64,000 nucleotides of DNA from Pseudomonas canadensis (GTDB lineage Bacteria; Pseudomonadota; Gammaproteobacteria; Pseudomonadales; Pseudomonadaceae), in the NCBI RefSeq assembly GCF_000503215.1, contig NZ_AYTD01000014.1, positions 266,515 through 330,514 on the forward strand, given 5' to 3'. The position numbers were made by a program, and so were the translations under genes. Shown piece by piece: positions 24,188 to 32,516 of this stretch. Below the pieces are notes generated by a model. It was not told the DNA's origin and did no database searches. It worked only from the letters and a program-made list of their open reading frames with translations. Numbering within the stretch: the stretch's first letter is position 1; each line of letters starts with the position of its first letter.

Positions 24188-25765
24188 TCACTCCCACTCA
24201 ATCGTCGCCGGCGGCTTGCTCGACACGTCGTAAGTCACGCGCGAAATGCCTTCGATCTCGTTGATGATACGGCCGCTGACAGTTTCCAGCAGTTCGTACG
24301 GCAGGTGTGCCCAACGTGCGGTCATGAAGTCGATGGTCTCTACGGCACGCAGGGCCACGACCCAGGCGTAACGACGACCGTCACCGACAACGCCAACCGA
24401 TTTCACCGGCTGGAACACCACGAATGCCTGGCTGACTTTGTGGTACCAGTCGGCCTTGCGCAGTTCTTCGATGAAGATGTGGTCGGCGCGACGCAGCAGG
24501 TCGGCGTATTCCTTTTTCACTTCACCGAGGATCCGCACGCCCAGGCCCGGGCCTGGGAATGGGTGGCGGTAGACCATGTCGTACGGCAGGCCGAGTTCCA
24601 GGCCCAGACGGCGGACTTCGTCCTTGAACAGTTCGCGCAGCGGCTCTACCAGCTTGAGGTTCATTTCCTCAGGCAGGCCACCCACGTTGTGGTGGGACTT
24701 GATCACGTGGGCCTTGCCGCTCTTGGCACCGGCCGACTCGATCACGTCAGGGTAGATGGTGCCTTGGGCGAGGAACTTGATGTTGTCCAGTTTGTTGGAC
24801 TGGGCATCGAAGACGTCGATGAAGGTGCGACCGATGATCTTGCGCTTCTTCTCCGGGTCGGACTCGCCGGCCAGGTTGTTCAAGAACTGATCTTCAGCAT
24901 TGGCGCGGATCACTTTGACGCCCATGTTCTCGGCGAACATGGCCATTACTTGCTCGCCTTCGTGCAGGCGCAGCAGGCCGTTGTCGACGAACACGCAAGT
25001 CAGCTGGTCGCCGATGGCTTTGTGCAGCAGGGCTGCGACCACGGAGGAGTCAACGCCGCCGGACAGGCCGAGCAATACGTTGTCGGTGCCGACCTGGGCG
25101 CGAACCTGGGCGATGGCATCTTCAGCAATTTTCGACGGGGTCCACAGGGCCTCACACTCGCAGATGTCGAGGATGAAGCGCGACAGGATGCGGCCGCCTT
25201 GCTTGGTGTGGGTCACTTCCGGGTGGAACTGCACGCCGTAGTAACGACGCTCGTCGCTGAACATGCCGGCGATCGGGCAGCTCGGGGTGCTGGCCAGGAT
25301 GTGGAAGTCTTCCGGCATCTTGGTAACCTTGTCACCGTGGCTCATCCACACGTCGAGGCCGAACAGGCCGTCGGCGTCGACGTGGTCTTCGATGCCGTCC
25401 AGCAGGCGGCTCTTGCCGACCACGTCGACACGGGCATAACCGAATTCACGCAGCTCGGAACCTTCAACTTTGCCGCCCAGTTGCTCGGCCATGGTTTGCA
25501 TGCCGTAGCAAATGCCGAAGACCGGTACGCCCAGGTCGAATACGGCTTGCGGGCAGCGTGGGCTGTTGGCTTCGTGCACGGACTCGGGGCCACCGGCGAG
25601 GATGACGCCTTTCGGTGCGAATTCGCGGATCGCTTCGTCGTCCATGTCGAACGGATGCAGTTCGCAGTACACACCGATTTCGCGCACGCGGCGGGCGATC
25701 AGTTGGGTGTACTGGGAACCGAAATCGAGGATCAGGATGCGGTGGGCGTGAATGTCGAGGGCCAT
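24188..25765 (-). CDS. guaA: GMP synthase (glutamine-hydrolysing)
   Basis: The 525-residue enzyme converts XMP, Gln and ATP to GMP. It has a class I glutaminase domain (about 1-205) with the nucleophile in GICYGMQTM and the HPEV motif (VQFHPEVTH). An ATP pyrophosphatase domain carries the P-loop GLSGGVDSSVVAALL, and a C-terminal dimerisation domain ends IEWE. It is the second gene of the guaBA operon, 80 bases after guaB with a hairpin in the gap. Full length. Confidence 0.97.
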   Translation of the reverse strand: MALDIHAHRILILDFGSQYTQLIARRVREIGVYCELHPFDMDDEAIREFAPKGVILAGGPESVHEANSPRCPQAVFDLGVPVFGICYGMQTMAEQLGGKVEGSELREFGYARVDVVGKSRLLDGIEDHVDADGLFGLDVWMSHGDKVTKMPEDFHILASTPSCPIAGMFSDERRYYGVQFHPEVTHTKQGGRILSRFILDICECEALWTPSKIAEDAIAQVRAQVGTDNVLLGLSGGVDSSVVAALLHKAIGDQLTCVFVDNGLLRLHEGEQVMAMFAENMGVKVIRANAEDQFLNNLAGESDPEKKRKIIGRTFIDVFDAQSNKLDNIKFLAQGTIYPDVIESAGAKSGKAHVIKSHHNVGGLPEEMNLKLVEPLRELFKDEVRRLGLELGLPYDMVYRHPFPGPGLGVRILGEVKKEYADLLRRADHIFIEELRKADWYHKVSQAFVVFQPVKSVGVVGDGRRYAWVVALRAVETIDFMTARWAHLPYELLETVSGRIINEIEGISRVTYDVSSKPPATIEWE

Positions 25766-25800
25766 GAAGTCAGTCTCGTCTAATGAATCAGAAACAACTC

Positions 25801-25819
25801 GGGGCTGAAGAACAGCCCC
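25801..25819 (-). promoter_or_regulatory. Hairpin in the guaB-guaA spacer
   Basis: GGGGCTG (25801-25807) pairs with CAGCCCC (25813-25819) around AAGAA. Read on the minus strand it is followed by GAGTTGTTTC, a poor U-tract. It may act as a partial terminator or mRNA-end stabiliser that lowers guaA relative to guaB (inference). Confidence 0.5.
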
Positions 25820-25845
25820 GGTTACTTAACAGTTTGCTGGAAGCA

Positions 25846-27315
25846 TCAACCTACGCGGTAGTTTGGCGCTTCCTTGGTGATCTGCACGTCGTGGACATGG
25901 GATTCAGCCATGCCGGCGCCGGTGATCCGTACGAACTCTGGCTTGGTGCGCATTTCTTCGATGTCGGCGCTGCCGGTGTAGCCCATCGAGGAACGCAGGC
26001 CGCCCATCAGTTGGTGGATGATTGCGCTCAGAGTGCCTTTGTACGGCACACGGCCTTCGATGCCTTCCGGGACGAGCTTCTCGGCGCCTGCCGAGGAGTC
26101 CTGGAAGTAACGATCGGAAGAGCCTTGCGCCTGGGACATGGCGCCCAGCGAACCCATGCCACGGTAAGCCTTGTACGAACGGCCCTGGAACAGTTCGATC
26201 TCGCCTGGCGCTTCTTCAGTACCGGCGAACATCGAGCCCATCATCACGCAGGAAGCACCGGCTACGATGGCCTTGGACAGGTCACCGGAGAAACGGATGC
26301 CGCCGTCGGCGATCAACGGTACGCCAGTGCCTTCAAGGGCTGCGGCGACGTTGGCGATGGCGCTGATTTGCGGCACGCCCACACCCGCGACGATACGGGT
26401 GGTGCAGATCGAGCCTGGGCCGATACCGACCTTGACCGCATCCGCGCCCGCTTCGGCCAGGGCCTTGGCGGCAGCGCCGGTGGCGATGTTGCCGCCGATC
26501 ACTTGCACGTCAGGGAAATTCTGTTTGACCCAACGCACGCGGTCGATCACACCTTTGGAGTGACCGTGGGCGGTGTCGACCACCACCACGTCAACGCCGG
26601 CAGCGACCAGGGCCGAAACACGGTCGCCCGTGTCTTTACCGGTGCCGACCGCCGCGCCAACGCGCAGACGACCTTGGTCATCCTTGCTGGCCAGCGGGTA
26701 AGCCTTGGCTTTTTCGATGTCGTTGACGGTCATCATGCCTTTGAGGGCGAATTTGTCGTCGACGATCAGCACACGCTCGATGCGGTGCTTGTGCAGCAGT
26801 TCGCGCACATCGTTCTTGTCGGCGCCTTCCTTGACAGTGACCAGACGCTCTTTGGGCGTCATCACTTCACGGACGGTGACTTCAAGACGGTTCTCGAAAC
26901 GCACGTCACGGGAAGTGACGATACCGACCAGGTCGCCATCGTGCAGCACCGGAACACCGGAGATGTTGTGCAGGCGGGTCAGGTCGAACAGGTCGCGCAC
27001 GGTGGCGTCGGCTTCGATGGTGATCGGATCTTTCACCACACCGGCTTCGTAACGCTTGACCTTGCGCACTTCGGCAGCTTGCTGCTCGATGGTCATGTTC
27101 TTGTGGATGATGCCGATGCCGCCTTCCTGAGCCATGGCGATGGCCAGACGGGCTTCAGTGACGGTGTCCATGGCAGCGGAAACAAGGGGAATATTCAGCT
27201 CGATGCCACGGGTTAGGCGGGTCTTGAGACTGACTTCGTTAGGAAGCACCTCGGAATAACCGGGCACTAGGAGAATGTCGTCGAATGTCAGAGCTTCTTG
27301 GCTGATACGCAGCAT
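25846..27315 (-). CDS. guaB: IMP dehydrogenase
   Basis: The 489-residue enzyme oxidises IMP to XMP with NAD, the committed step of GMP synthesis. It has a TIM barrel interrupted by two CBS domains (about 95-205; VKEGADKNDVRELLHKHRIE region). The catalytic Cys loop is GPGSICTTRIVAGVGVPQ and the flap includes RYFQ. The frame is open 63 codons upstream, but MLRISQEALTFDDILL at 27315 is the family start, and a good promoter sits 37 bases before it. Confidence 0.97.
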   Translation of the reverse strand: MLRISQEALTFDDILLVPGYSEVLPNEVSLKTRLTRGIELNIPLVSAAMDTVTEARLAIAMAQEGGIGIIHKNMTIEQQAAEVRKVKRYEAGVVKDPITIEADATVRDLFDLTRLHNISGVPVLHDGDLVGIVTSRDVRFENRLEVTVREVMTPKERLVTVKEGADKNDVRELLHKHRIERVLIVDDKFALKGMMTVNDIEKAKAYPLASKDDQGRLRVGAAVGTGKDTGDRVSALVAAGVDVVVVDTAHGHSKGVIDRVRWVKQNFPDVQVIGGNIATGAAAKALAEAGADAVKVGIGPGSICTTRIVAGVGVPQISAIANVAAALEGTGVPLIADGGIRFSGDLSKAIVAGASCVMMGSMFAGTEEAPGEIELFQGRSYKAYRGMGSLGAMSQAQGSSDRYFQDSSAGAEKLVPEGIEGRVPYKGTLSAIIHQLMGGLRSSMGYTGSADIEEMRTKPEFVRITGAGMAESHVHDVQITKEAPNYRVG

Positions 27316-27351
27316 CGCGGGGGCTCCCGAGCGGGAAAATGGAAGCGCGCC

Positions 27352-27380
27352 ATTATATACATGCACCCTGCCGGGCTCAA
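27352..27380 (-). promoter_or_regulatory. guaB promoter
   Basis: On the minus strand, TTGAGC (27375-27380) is separated by 17 bases from a perfect TATAAT (27352-27357). It is the likely sigma-70 promoter of guaBA. Confidence 0.75.
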
Positions 27381-27432
27381 TGTAAAACTCTGACAAACTT
27401 GGTAATACTGATAGATGGGGGAAAACAGCCCT

Positions 27433-27519
27433 CTGTAGGAGCCTTCTTCCCGGCGATGAGGCCCTCGAGCCTGGCGCTCGACCATTGGGCGCTATCGCCA
27501 GCAAGCCGGGCTCCTACAG
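27433..27519. repeat. REPIN with one decayed arm
   Basis: The right arm (CAGCAAGCCGGGCTCCTACAG region) is typical. In the left arm the usual CGGCTTGCCGG core has become CTTCTTCCCGG, so that hairpin is weakened. Confidence 0.75.
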
Positions 27520-27536
27520 GGGTGCGCGGCAGTGAG

Positions 27537-28085
27537 TTACAACTCGACTTTGACCCAACTCATCTTCTGGTCCAGCCAATCGGCAAATTCATCGATAAAA
27601 CTCTGCTTGAACCCGGCCTCCGCCCAGTTGTTGAAGATAAATCCCAGGTTGGAAAACCCGCATTGCTGTAGGAACAGGAACCCGTTGATGTCGTCTTCAT
27701 GCCCACACAGCGGGCAGGTGAAGTTGTCGGTGTGGCCGGGCATCCAGTCTTCGAGGCTTTCGAACAGGGCTTCACCGACTTCCTTGCGGCATTCCGGGCA
27801 ACCGGCTTCTTCGAGGAAACCCTTGGCCGGCGTGTAGATGCAGCGCTTGTAGATGATCTCCAGGCCGTTGATCGGCTCGTTGAACGGCAGCGCCTCGGGG
27901 TACAACACCACGGCGCGAGCGCCATCGGCGAGGGCATAGCCCATGCGATTGCCGGTACGGCCGCAAGTGGTGAGTTCTTCCTTGATGATGTTCTTGCGCA
28001 CCAGCCAGCGCACGATTGCCCGGGCGCGGGGTTCGTGGACGGGCAAAGTGGAGATTTTCGGAACAAGGATGCTTTGGGAATTCAT
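27537..28085 (-). CDS. Uncharacterised zinc-ribbon protein
   Basis: The 182-residue soluble protein has no signal peptide or membrane segment. Cysteine pairs CPEC (96, 99) and CPLC (124, 127) form a likely four-Cys zinc site. The N-terminal part (RARAIVRWLVRKNIIKEELT) is basic and helical. The C-terminal part is rich in aromatic residues (FLFLQQCGFSNLGFIFNNW). I do not recognise a function. Homologues are common in Pseudomonas, sometimes labelled as sugar ABC transporter ATPases, but there is no P-loop or ABC signature here, so that label would be wrong. It stands alone between REP elements. Confidence 0.75.
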   Translation of the reverse strand: MNSQSILVPKISTLPVHEPRARAIVRWLVRKNIIKEELTTCGRTGNRMGYALADGARAVVLYPEALPFNEPINGLEIIYKRCIYTPAKGFLEEAGCPECRKEVGEALFESLEDWMPGHTDNFTCPLCGHEDDINGFLFLQQCGFSNLGFIFNNWAEAGFKQSFIDEFADWLDQKMSWVKVEL

Positions 28086-28108
28086 GAGAGTCCTGCGGTG
28101 TGGCCACT

Positions 28109-28182
28109 GGCGCTATCGCCGGCAAGCCGGCTCCTACAGTTGATCGCATTTCAATGTAGGAGCCGGCTTGCCGGCGATGAGG
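28109..28182. repeat. REP pair
   Basis: GGCAAGCCGGCTCCTACAG (28109-28139 region) and AATGTAGGAGCCGGCTTGCC (28153-28182 region) lie in tail-to-tail order, upstream of the zinc-ribbon gene. Confidence 0.8.
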
Positions 28183-28220
28183 CCCTGAAGGCTGGCAGCT
28201 TAATCCCTGCCCCACACAGG

Positions 28221-28988
28221 TCAAGTGCTCAGGTAGCGTCCGATCAGTGCAATACCGCTCGCCAGCACCAGCCAAGTCACCAGTCTTACAAACGCCTCAT
28301 GGGACATACGCATCGTCAGCCTACGCCCACACCACAGCCCGAGGGCCATCGCCGGCAGCAGGCACACCGCCAACATCAACAGCGGCAAATCAGCATACAC
28401 CCCGGCTACCAGGAACAGGCTCAGCCGCACCACCGTGCTGCAACTGATCAACGCACTCTGGGTGGCGCGCGCGGCGTCCTTGGGCAGGCGGCTATTGAGA
28501 TAGATCGCATAGAGAAAGCCGCCACTGCCAAACAATGCGCCGAACAAACCACCGACGGTGCCCATGGGAACCGACCAACCCGCCGCCAGTTGGGCTGGCC
28601 GTGCCTTCACTGCCAAGCTGTAGACCGCATAGACGCTGATAAACAAGCCCATCAGCAGCAGTAGCAGGTCCGAATGCAGATTGAGCAAAAACACCACGCC
28701 CAGTGTGCAACCGATCGCCATGCACGGCAGCAAGCGCAGCAGCTCCGGCTTGTTCACGTCCCGCCGCGATTGCAGCAGGTTGCCAAACGCCGCGACAAAA
28801 TCCAGCAGCACCAGCAGTGGGATGATCTTCGACAGCGGCATGAACAGGATCAGCAGCGGCCCCGCCACCAATGCGGTGCCAAATCCCGCGATACCGAACA
28901 CGATATAGGCCACGACAATGCCCAGGCCGATCACCAGCCAATCCACACCACCAAACGACCACTGGCTCATCAGCTCAACCGGGTTCAT
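28221..28988 (-). CDS. TSUP-family (TauE/SafE) membrane permease
   Basis: The 255-residue protein has about eight hydrophobic segments (for example LVIGLGIVVAYIVFGIAGFG and LLLLLMGLFISVYAVYSL) and the repeated G-G-L-F-G-A-L-F-G-S-G-G motif that marks TSUP permeases. Members export or import organosulfur anions, sulfite or similar small acids. The substrate cannot be told here. It is divergent from a LysR regulator across 99 bases and is therefore its probable target. Confidence 0.85.
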   Translation of the reverse strand: MNPVELMSQWSFGGVDWLVIGLGIVVAYIVFGIAGFGTALVAGPLLILFMPLSKIIPLLVLLDFVAAFGNLLQSRRDVNKPELLRLLPCMAIGCTLGVVFLLNLHSDLLLLLMGLFISVYAVYSLAVKARPAQLAAGWSVPMGTVGGLFGALFGSGGFLYAIYLNSRLPKDAARATQSALISCSTVVRLSLFLVAGVYADLPLLMLAVCLLPAMALGLWCGRRLTMRMSHEAFVRLVTWLVLASGIALIGRYLST

Positions 28989-29087
28989 GGGTCATTCCTT
29001 ATTAGAGATGGCCTTCACTTTAGCCAGCGCCGAGAGATGCGACTAATATCTTCAAAGCCCTCCACCCATCTCGAAAAGGCATGACGT

Positions 29088-29978
29088 GTGATTTCCACCC
29101 GCCAACTGCGTTACTTCGTCGAAATCGCCGAAAGCGGCAGCTTCAGTGCCGCCGCCGAGCGCCTGTTTGTGGCGCAATCCGCCTTGAGCCGGCAGATCAA
29201 GGAGCTGGAAGCCCAGTTGCAAACGCCACTGTTCGAGCGTACTGCACGCCAACCACGACTGACCGCTGCGGGTGAGGCCTTCTATCCGCGAGCACGCAAC
29301 CTGCTGAGCGAATTGCTCAAGGCCAGCGAAATGGCGACACAGGTGGGTAATGGCGAACTGGGTACGCTGCGCCTGAGCCATTCAAGCACTGTGCCGATGA
29401 GCGGCCCATTGCTGCAAGGCATCAGCACCTGGCTGGAACGCTGCCCTGGGGTGTCGATGGACATCGTCAAACTGTCCTCCGAAGCGCAGTTGGAAGAAAT
29501 CGCCGACGGTCGCCTGGAAGTCGGGCTGTTGCGCCTGCCCGTGTTGCGCCAGCGCGAAGGCGTGCGAGTCGTGCCTCTATATAGCGAGCAACTGTTGCTG
29601 GCGGTGCCGCCGAATCATGGGCTGGCGCATAGCAATGCGCCCATCGAACTGGGCCAATTGAAGGACGAAGCGTTTATCTCGATCCCCCATCCCCAGCGGG
29701 GCGGCTTGAGTTATCTGTCAGCCGAATTGTGCATGCGTGCGGGATTTTTCCCCAAGGCTGCACGGGTGATGTCACGCAAGACCACCCAATTGCAGTTGAT
29801 CCAGGCCGGCTTCGGTATTGCCTTGTTACCAAAATCCATGCAGGACATCGCGCCTGCCAATGTGCACTTTTTGCCCCTGGCCGACCCGGACTGCCTCAGC
29901 ACCGTGGCCCTGGCCTGCGCGCAGAGGCCGAGCGCGCTGGTGGAGCAATTCTGCCAAACCTTGCACGAATGCCTATAA
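29088..29978 (+). CDS. LysR-family transcriptional regulator
   Basis: The 296-residue protein starts at GTG. Its N-terminal helix-turn-helix (about 1-60) contains RQLRYFVEIAESGSFSAAAE and FVAQSALSRQIKELE. A periplasmic-binding-like effector domain spans about 90-295. It probably controls the divergent TSUP permease gene. It ends 10 bases before xseA, so some readthrough into xseA is possible. Confidence 0.9.
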   Translation: MISTRQLRYFVEIAESGSFSAAAERLFVAQSALSRQIKELEAQLQTPLFERTARQPRLTAAGEAFYPRARNLLSELLKASEMATQVGNGELGTLRLSHSSTVPMSGPLLQGISTWLERCPGVSMDIVKLSSEAQLEEIADGRLEVGLLRLPVLRQREGVRVVPLYSEQLLLAVPPNHGLAHSNAPIELGQLKDEAFISIPHPQRGGLSYLSAELCMRAGFFPKAARVMSRKTTQLQLIQAGFGIALLPKSMQDIAPANVHFLPLADPDCLSTVALACAQRPSALVEQFCQTLHECL

Positions 29979-29988
29979 ACTGCCGCCC

Positions 29989-31368
29989 ATGATTAAAGAT
30001 CCTTTTGCCCGTTTGGGCCTGGACCGCGAAGTCCTGACTGTCAGCCAGCTGAACGGCCGTGCGCGGGTGTTGCTGGAAGACGTGTTCACCAATATCTGGG
30101 TCGAAGGCGAGATCTCCAATCTCGCCCGCCCGGCCTCTGGCCATGTGTATTTCACCCTCAAGGACAGCGGCGCCCAGGTGCGTTGCGCGCTGTTTCGCAA
30201 CAACGCCGCGCGGGTACGCCAGGCGCTGAAGGACGGCCTGGCGGTGAAGGTACGCGGCAAGGTTTCGCTGTTCGAGGGGCGTGGTGATTACCAACTGATC
30301 CTCGACACCGTGGAGCCAGCCGGTGATGGGGCACTGCGCCTGGCGTTCGACGCGCTGAAGGAAAAGCTCAGCGCCGAAGGCCTGTTCAGCGCCGAGCGCA
30401 AAGTGCCGCTGCCGGCGCACCCTCGGCGCATCGGCATTATCAGTTCGCCGACCGGCGCGGTGATTCGCGACATCATCAGCGTGTTCCGCCGTCGTGCGCC
30501 AAACATTGAACTGACCCTGATCCCCACCGCCGTGCAAGGCCGCGAAGCCATCCCGCAGATTGTGCGCGCACTGAAACTGGCAGATGCACGCGGCTTCGAT
30601 GCGCTGATCCTGGCCCGTGGCGGCGGCTCGCTGGAAGACCTCTGGTGCTTCAACGAAGAAGCCGTAGCCCGCGCGGTGGGCGCCTGCGTCACGCCAATCG
30701 TCAGCGCTGTCGGCCATGAAACCGATGTATCCATCAGCGACTTCGTGGCCGACGTACGCGCCCCTACCCCTTCTGCTGCTGCTGAATTACTGGCACCGGA
30801 CGCCAGCCATTTGGTGCGCCAGGTCGAGAACCTGCACCGCCGCCTGGTGATGCTGATGCGCAATCGCCTGAGCCATGACCGCCTGCGACTGGAGGGCATG
30901 GCGCGACGCCTGCGTCACCCGGGCGAACGTCTGCGTCAGCAAGCCCAGCGCCTCGATGACCTGGACATGCGCCTGCGCCGTGCGTTCGAGCGCAGCCTCA
31001 ATACCCGCCGTGAGCGCCTGATCCGCCTGGAAACCCGCCTCGCCGGCCAGCACCCCGGTCGCCAACTGGCACTGCTGCGCCAGCGCCTGGAGAGCCTCGC
31101 CGAACGCCTGCCCCGCGCCATGCGCGAAGGCCTCAAGGCGCGCCGCCTGCAACTGCAGAGCCAGGTGCAGACGCTGCAGGTGGTCAGCCCGCTGGCGACC
31201 TTGGGCCGCGGCTACAGCATCCTGCTGGACGAGCGCGGCCAAGCGATTCGCAATGCCGCGCAAACCCACACCGGCCAGCGCCTCACCGCGCGTCTCGGTG
31301 AAGGCCAATTGCAAGTGCGGGTGGAAGACAACCACCTGACACCCGTCACCCTTTCGTTATTGGATTGA
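29989..31368 (+). CDS. xseA: Exodeoxyribonuclease VII large subunit
   Basis: The 459-residue protein has an N-terminal OB fold (about 20-110; VLLEDVFTNIWVEGEISNL), a nuclease core with ARGGGSLEDLW and VGHETDVSISDFVADVRAPTPSAAA, and a long helical C-terminal region rich in Arg and Leu (about 290-400). It degrades single-stranded DNA from both ends together with XseB, which is not in the window. The frame is open to 29818, but MIKDPFARLGLDREV at 29989 is the family start. Confidence 0.95.
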   Translation: MIKDPFARLGLDREVLTVSQLNGRARVLLEDVFTNIWVEGEISNLARPASGHVYFTLKDSGAQVRCALFRNNAARVRQALKDGLAVKVRGKVSLFEGRGDYQLILDTVEPAGDGALRLAFDALKEKLSAEGLFSAERKVPLPAHPRRIGIISSPTGAVIRDIISVFRRRAPNIELTLIPTAVQGREAIPQIVRALKLADARGFDALILARGGGSLEDLWCFNEEAVARAVGACVTPIVSAVGHETDVSISDFVADVRAPTPSAAAELLAPDASHLVRQVENLHRRLVMLMRNRLSHDRLRLEGMARRLRHPGERLRQQAQRLDDLDMRLRRAFERSLNTRRERLIRLETRLAGQHPGRQLALLRQRLESLAERLPRAMREGLKARRLQLQSQVQTLQVVSPLATLGRGYSILLDERGQAIRNAAQTHTGQRLTARLGEGQLQVRVEDNHLTPVTLSLLD

Positions 31369-31371
31369 TTG

Positions 31372-32193
31372 ATGCCACGTCTCTTTAGCCTGCTGATGTT
31401 GTTTTGCCTCGCCTTCAACGCCAACGCCGACAGCTACATCACCCGTACCTTGAACAAGCCAGTGCCGGGTGGCGTTGCCGTGGTTGAGCTGGGCCCCGCA
31501 GCAGCGGCGCCAAAAGCCACCTATCAGGGCAAGCCGGTGCTTGTGGTGAAAGAGGCGGACAACTGGCTGGCGATTGTCGGTATTCCATTGACGGTCAAGC
31601 CAGGCAACGAACGCATCAGCAGCGGCGGGCGCAACCTGCCGTTTATCGTTGGCTACAAGAAGTACCCGGAACAACGCATCACCCTGAAAAACAAAAGCCA
31701 GGTGAACCCCGACCCGGCGCAGCTGAAACGCATCGAGGCGGAGCTGGCGGTGCAGATCAAGGCTTACCGAAGTTTCAGCCCGAGCCTGCCGAGCAACCTG
31801 GTGCTGGACAAACCGGTAAACGGGCCGCTGTCGAGCAAGTTTGGCGTGCGGCGGTTCTTCAACGGTGAAGAGCGCAATCCCCATTCGGGCCTGGACTTTG
31901 CCGTGCCGGCCGGTACACCGATCAAGACGCCGGCCAACGGCAAAGTGATTTTGGTAGGCAACTACTTCTTCAACGGCAATACCGTGTTCGTTGACCACGG
32001 CCAGGGCTTTATCAGCATGTTCTGCCACATGTCGAAGATCGACGTGAAAGTCGGTGACCAGCTCGCGCGTGGCGCGGTGGTGGGTAAAGTCGGTGCCACA
32101 GGCCGCGCGACCGGGCCGCACATGCACTGGAACGTCAGCCTGAACGACGCGCGAGTCGACCCGGCGATCTTTATTGGCGCGTTCCAGCCCTGA
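31372..32193 (+). CDS. M23-family murein peptidase, periplasmic
   Basis: The 273-residue protein has a signal peptide (RLFSLLMLFCLAFNANA). A beta-rich N-terminal region (about 20-130) is followed by a LytM/M23 domain with zinc ligands in NPHSGLDFAVPAGTP and GPHMHWNVSLND. The GATGRATGPH segment is standard. It is a probable D,D-endopeptidase, or a regulator of amidases if inactive; the ligand set looks complete. The ATG begins three bases after the xseA stop. A preceding TTG could extend it by one codon. Confidence 0.9.
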   Translation: MPRLFSLLMLFCLAFNANADSYITRTLNKPVPGGVAVVELGPAAAAPKATYQGKPVLVVKEADNWLAIVGIPLTVKPGNERISSGGRNLPFIVGYKKYPEQRITLKNKSQVNPDPAQLKRIEAELAVQIKAYRSFSPSLPSNLVLDKPVNGPLSSKFGVRRFFNGEERNPHSGLDFAVPAGTPIKTPANGKVILVGNYFFNGNTVFVDHGQGFISMFCHMSKIDVKVGDQLARGAVVGKVGATGRATGPHMHWNVSLNDARVDPAIFIGAFQP

Positions 32194-32201
32194 AACGCTC
32201 G

Positions 32202-32229
32202 ATTGCGCGCCTGATAATGGGCGCGCAAT
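32202..32229 (+). terminator. Hairpin after the M23 peptidase gene
   Basis: ATTGCGCGC (32202-32210) pairs with GCGCGCAAT (32221-32229). The following AATTAAAACC has few T residues, so termination may be weak. Confidence 0.5.
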
Positions 32230-32350
32230 TAAAACCAGCCTTCGACAAATCCTCAGGCACAAAATCTCGTTTTCTACGTGAATAGCAGAACTTCTCTCAA
32301 TTTTTCGCGACTGCTTGCCATCTTTCACCCCGACGGTTAGGGTTGGGCTT

Positions 32351-32428
32351 ATGAAAACCTCTCACACCCTCATTCAGCTCCGCCAGCACCGCAGCCTGTG
32401 CCTCGTCAGCGCACGACTGCCAGGCTGA
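32351..32428 (+). CDS. Putative leuA leader peptide
   Basis: The 25-codon frame gives MKTSHTLIQLRQHRSLCLV plus SARLPG. Five of 25 codons are Leu (three CTC, two CTG), with one Ile and one Val. It ends 88 bases before the leuA ATG. Position, size and Leu enrichment fit a ribosome-mediated attenuation leader in which stalling at Leu codons changes folding of the downstream mRNA. The alternative, a chance short frame, cannot be excluded from one sequence. Confidence 0.65.
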   Translation: MKTSHTLIQLRQHRSLCLVSARLPG

Positions 32429-32516
32429 ATCGATCTGCCTCGTCCCGCGATTTATCCCCAATAACAGTTCCACGGCAGGCCGCCTTTTCTCGGCCCCTAC
32501 AACAAAGGATTTCCCG
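32429..32516 (+). promoter_or_regulatory. Candidate attenuator region upstream of leuA
   Basis: GGCCG and CGGCC around CCTTTTCT (about 32478-32497) can form a stem just before the ribosome-binding site (AAAGGA, about 32506-32511). GGCAG nearby can instead pair with CTGCC at the end of the leader frame or near 32437. This gives the mutually exclusive folds expected of attenuation. The structures are hand-drawn, not computed. Confidence 0.45.

Noticed and set aside
24059..25783. A 574-codon plus-strand frame across guaA (and similar long frames at 25783-27216, 36394-37950, 6105-7472 and 56360-57616)
   Set aside because: They are mirror frames of guaA, guaB, der, the fused PTS gene and secD. 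Their translations are rich in His, Val, Asp and Gln without any domain, a typical shadow of GC-rich codons.
28989..29087. A LysR T-N11-A box in the TSUP/LysR gap
   Set aside because: T-N11-A is too loose to single out one site in 99 bases, so none is listed.
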